Positions 62,418 through 64,000 of a stretch of DNA of 64,000 bases are shown here, piece by piece. The notes beneath the pieces were generated by a model, which did no database searches, was not told the origin of the DNA, and saw only the letters and a list, made by a program, of their open reading frames with translations. The first letter of the stretch is position 1, and each line of letters starts with the position of its first letter. Source of the DNA: Atherinomorus stipes (Eukaryota; Chordata; Actinopteri; Atheriniformes; Atherinidae); contig JALJCO010012814.1 of assembly GCA_023101725.1 (NCBI GenBank), positions 62,001 through 126,000 of the forward strand. Direction: 5' to 3'. The translations under genes were made by a program, and so were the position numbers.

Positions 62418-64000
62418 GTACGTTCAGACCAAAGGCGACAAAAGCGGCAAAGACGCCCGAGGCTGGGCGACAAACAGGACAGCTTCCAAAGCGGGAAGAT
62501 ATTCTGGCCGCTTTGGTCGCTCATCACGTGACTGACGTCAAAGTTAAATTGCACTGCTCATTTAAAGGAGCCGCACAGCGACTTCTGGACAGCGTTGTTG
62601 CTGTTGCTCACGTCCCCCTCAGTTAAAGCAGAGCAGAGCTGCAGGACGTTTGTGCGGTCATTATAATACAGGGGGAAAAATCACAGAGCAATAAGATAAA
62701 TTAAAATGTTTTTTCTATTTAGTCACAAGCGGATTGAGTTGTTTTCTGAGGAAAACAAACAATTGGCGTTATGATTTCTCCACCACAGCATCATCAAACT
62801 TTGATAACTTTGAAATACATTAAAATATGGCTGAAACAAAAAAGCAGTAATGACAATAAACTCAGAATATGGCTTCAAACTGCGCGCTGCTGTTTCTGTG
62901 ATCTTTGTTTAGAGAAAAAAAAGGAAGAATCTTCGCATCATCCAGCCCGTTCAGCCCGGTAGAATTAATCCAGCCACAGTTCGCCTGCTAGTTTGGTGAA
63001 GCGGCTTCATTTAATGTGGAACAACTTCACATTATTTTCTCCATGCTGCCCAACACTGACATTTAAACTGCTGCACACAAACAACACAAATTCACAAGCT
63101 GTGCTCAATATGAGGAGAGCGTGCGCGTGCATCCCGGTCACTTTCTCATAATTATGCAGAGCCGGTGCGTTTTAACACATGTTGATAATGATTTCAAATA
63201 TTTTTAGTTTATATGTTTATCACAGAAATGCATTTAAACACTGCACAGAAACGAAGTCCTGTATGACACGAAACAAAAGACAAGCGGAGACACGCATATG
63301 CTGCAGCCGAGACGAAGTCAGGAGAGCGCACGTGCGTGCGTGCGTGTTCTAAAGAAAAATAGCCAAGAGCAGGAGGCGAAAAACGTTTTGGAAGAACGGG
63401 GAAAGGGGTGAGGCGGTCAGTAAATGACATTAATTCCCGTTGATAATTGTTTTTTTATCATTAACATGGTCTGCCAGGACCATAAATACGCGCGTTAAAC
63501 CCTTAAAATCATCTGGACTCGTCATGGATGTGGATGACATCACTGTGATGCTGCTGTACACCTGAAGCAGACGGCGTCGCCGGGTGCAGGAGGTTTCCTC
63601 GGCGCCGGCGGGAGCTGGAGCTGCAGCCGGACAGAGACGGTTCCAGCGGGACTTCAGGTTGAACATCCAGGGGGTGTTTTCTTTTCTTTGTAAGTCCCGG
63701 CAGCCAAAAAAGAAGTTCATTACCAAGGATGGACCTGAACAGGTAAATCAGCCTCTCGGCATCGGCAGAACAAGTGTGTTGTTGTCGGAACCAAAGTCAC
63801 ATGCGTTGTTCTTTGGGGCTGCTCGATAATAGGACACCTCTACTCTGATTGGCTGCCGCCTCTTGCCGCTGAACCGCGTCATAGCTAATTAGCATAAAGT
63901 TAACCGAAGTTCAACTTCTTATCTGGTGCCGCTTTGGACGCTTTAGCCGCTTTTGTCGCCGAGGACGCGCGGCAGAGGGCGGCAGACGCTCTTGTCGCCC
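62418..64000. mobile_element. CpG-rich inverted-repeat DNA element, runs off the right edge
   Basis: The left end reads TACGTTCAGACCAAAGGCGA followed by CAAAAGCGGCAAAGACGCC. Near the right edge, CTTTAGCCGCTTTTGTCGCC and CTCTTGTCGCCC are the inverted counterpart. The start TRCGTTCAGACC is shared with the element at 10256-11104. The interior is 1.5 kb, with CpG-rich stretches at 63280-63660 and short motif-free open frames. The true right terminus is outside the window. The superfamily is unassigned. Confidence 0.65.

Overview
This is vertebrate nuclear DNA, very probably from a teleost fish. It contains one recognisable protein-coding exon, long AT-rich non-coding stretches, and many typical fish repeats: Tc1 relics, hAT and TTAA-target MITEs, and L1-, L2- and R4-like non-LTR retroelement fragments. 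There is no bacterial gene organisation, no operon and no CRISPR array. I found no tRNA or rRNA gene by eye.

The host gene is a group III metabotropic glutamate receptor on the minus strand, best matched to grm4. Its first coding exon is at 13123-13653. It starts with ATG after an in-frame stop, encodes a signal peptide and the start of the glutamate-binding Venus-flytrap domain, and ends at a GTCAGT splice donor. A strong candidate splice acceptor at 14104/14105 suggests a leader of about 450 nt and a separate 5' non-coding exon further upstream. Positions 1-13122 are then the first coding intron, running off the window with exon 2 not seen. Positions 14105-64000 are upstream 5' intron and/or intergenic DNA.

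Almost everything else I can support is mobile DNA, and much of it is nested. In the intron there is a TTAA-flanked MITE with an internal 200-bp duplication (6242-6925), a CpG-rich inverted-repeat element inside a second inverted-repeat element (10135-11984), and a hAT MITE with a perfect 8-bp target duplication (12089-12466). Upstream of the gene there is a dead AT-rich L1-type LINE next to L2 fragments (18021-21735), a Tc1 relic split by a 1.1-kb element (22912-24605), two TTAA elements abutting at one target site with a hAT MITE inside one of them (29922-31508), a hAT MITE in an AT microsatellite (31786-32178), an R4/Dong-like endonuclease fragment (39240-39700), and a 1.24-kb element with 23-bp inverted termini (40806-42048). 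There is also a stacked Tc1/hAT/TTAA/MITE cluster (44370-47116), a second Tc1 relic with a hAT MITE inside it (49286-50590), and a CpG-rich element running off the right edge (62418-64000).

I see no convincing new biological system. The most informative content is the set of insertion histories that can be read from target-site duplications, plus the inferred exon structure at the receptor 5' end.
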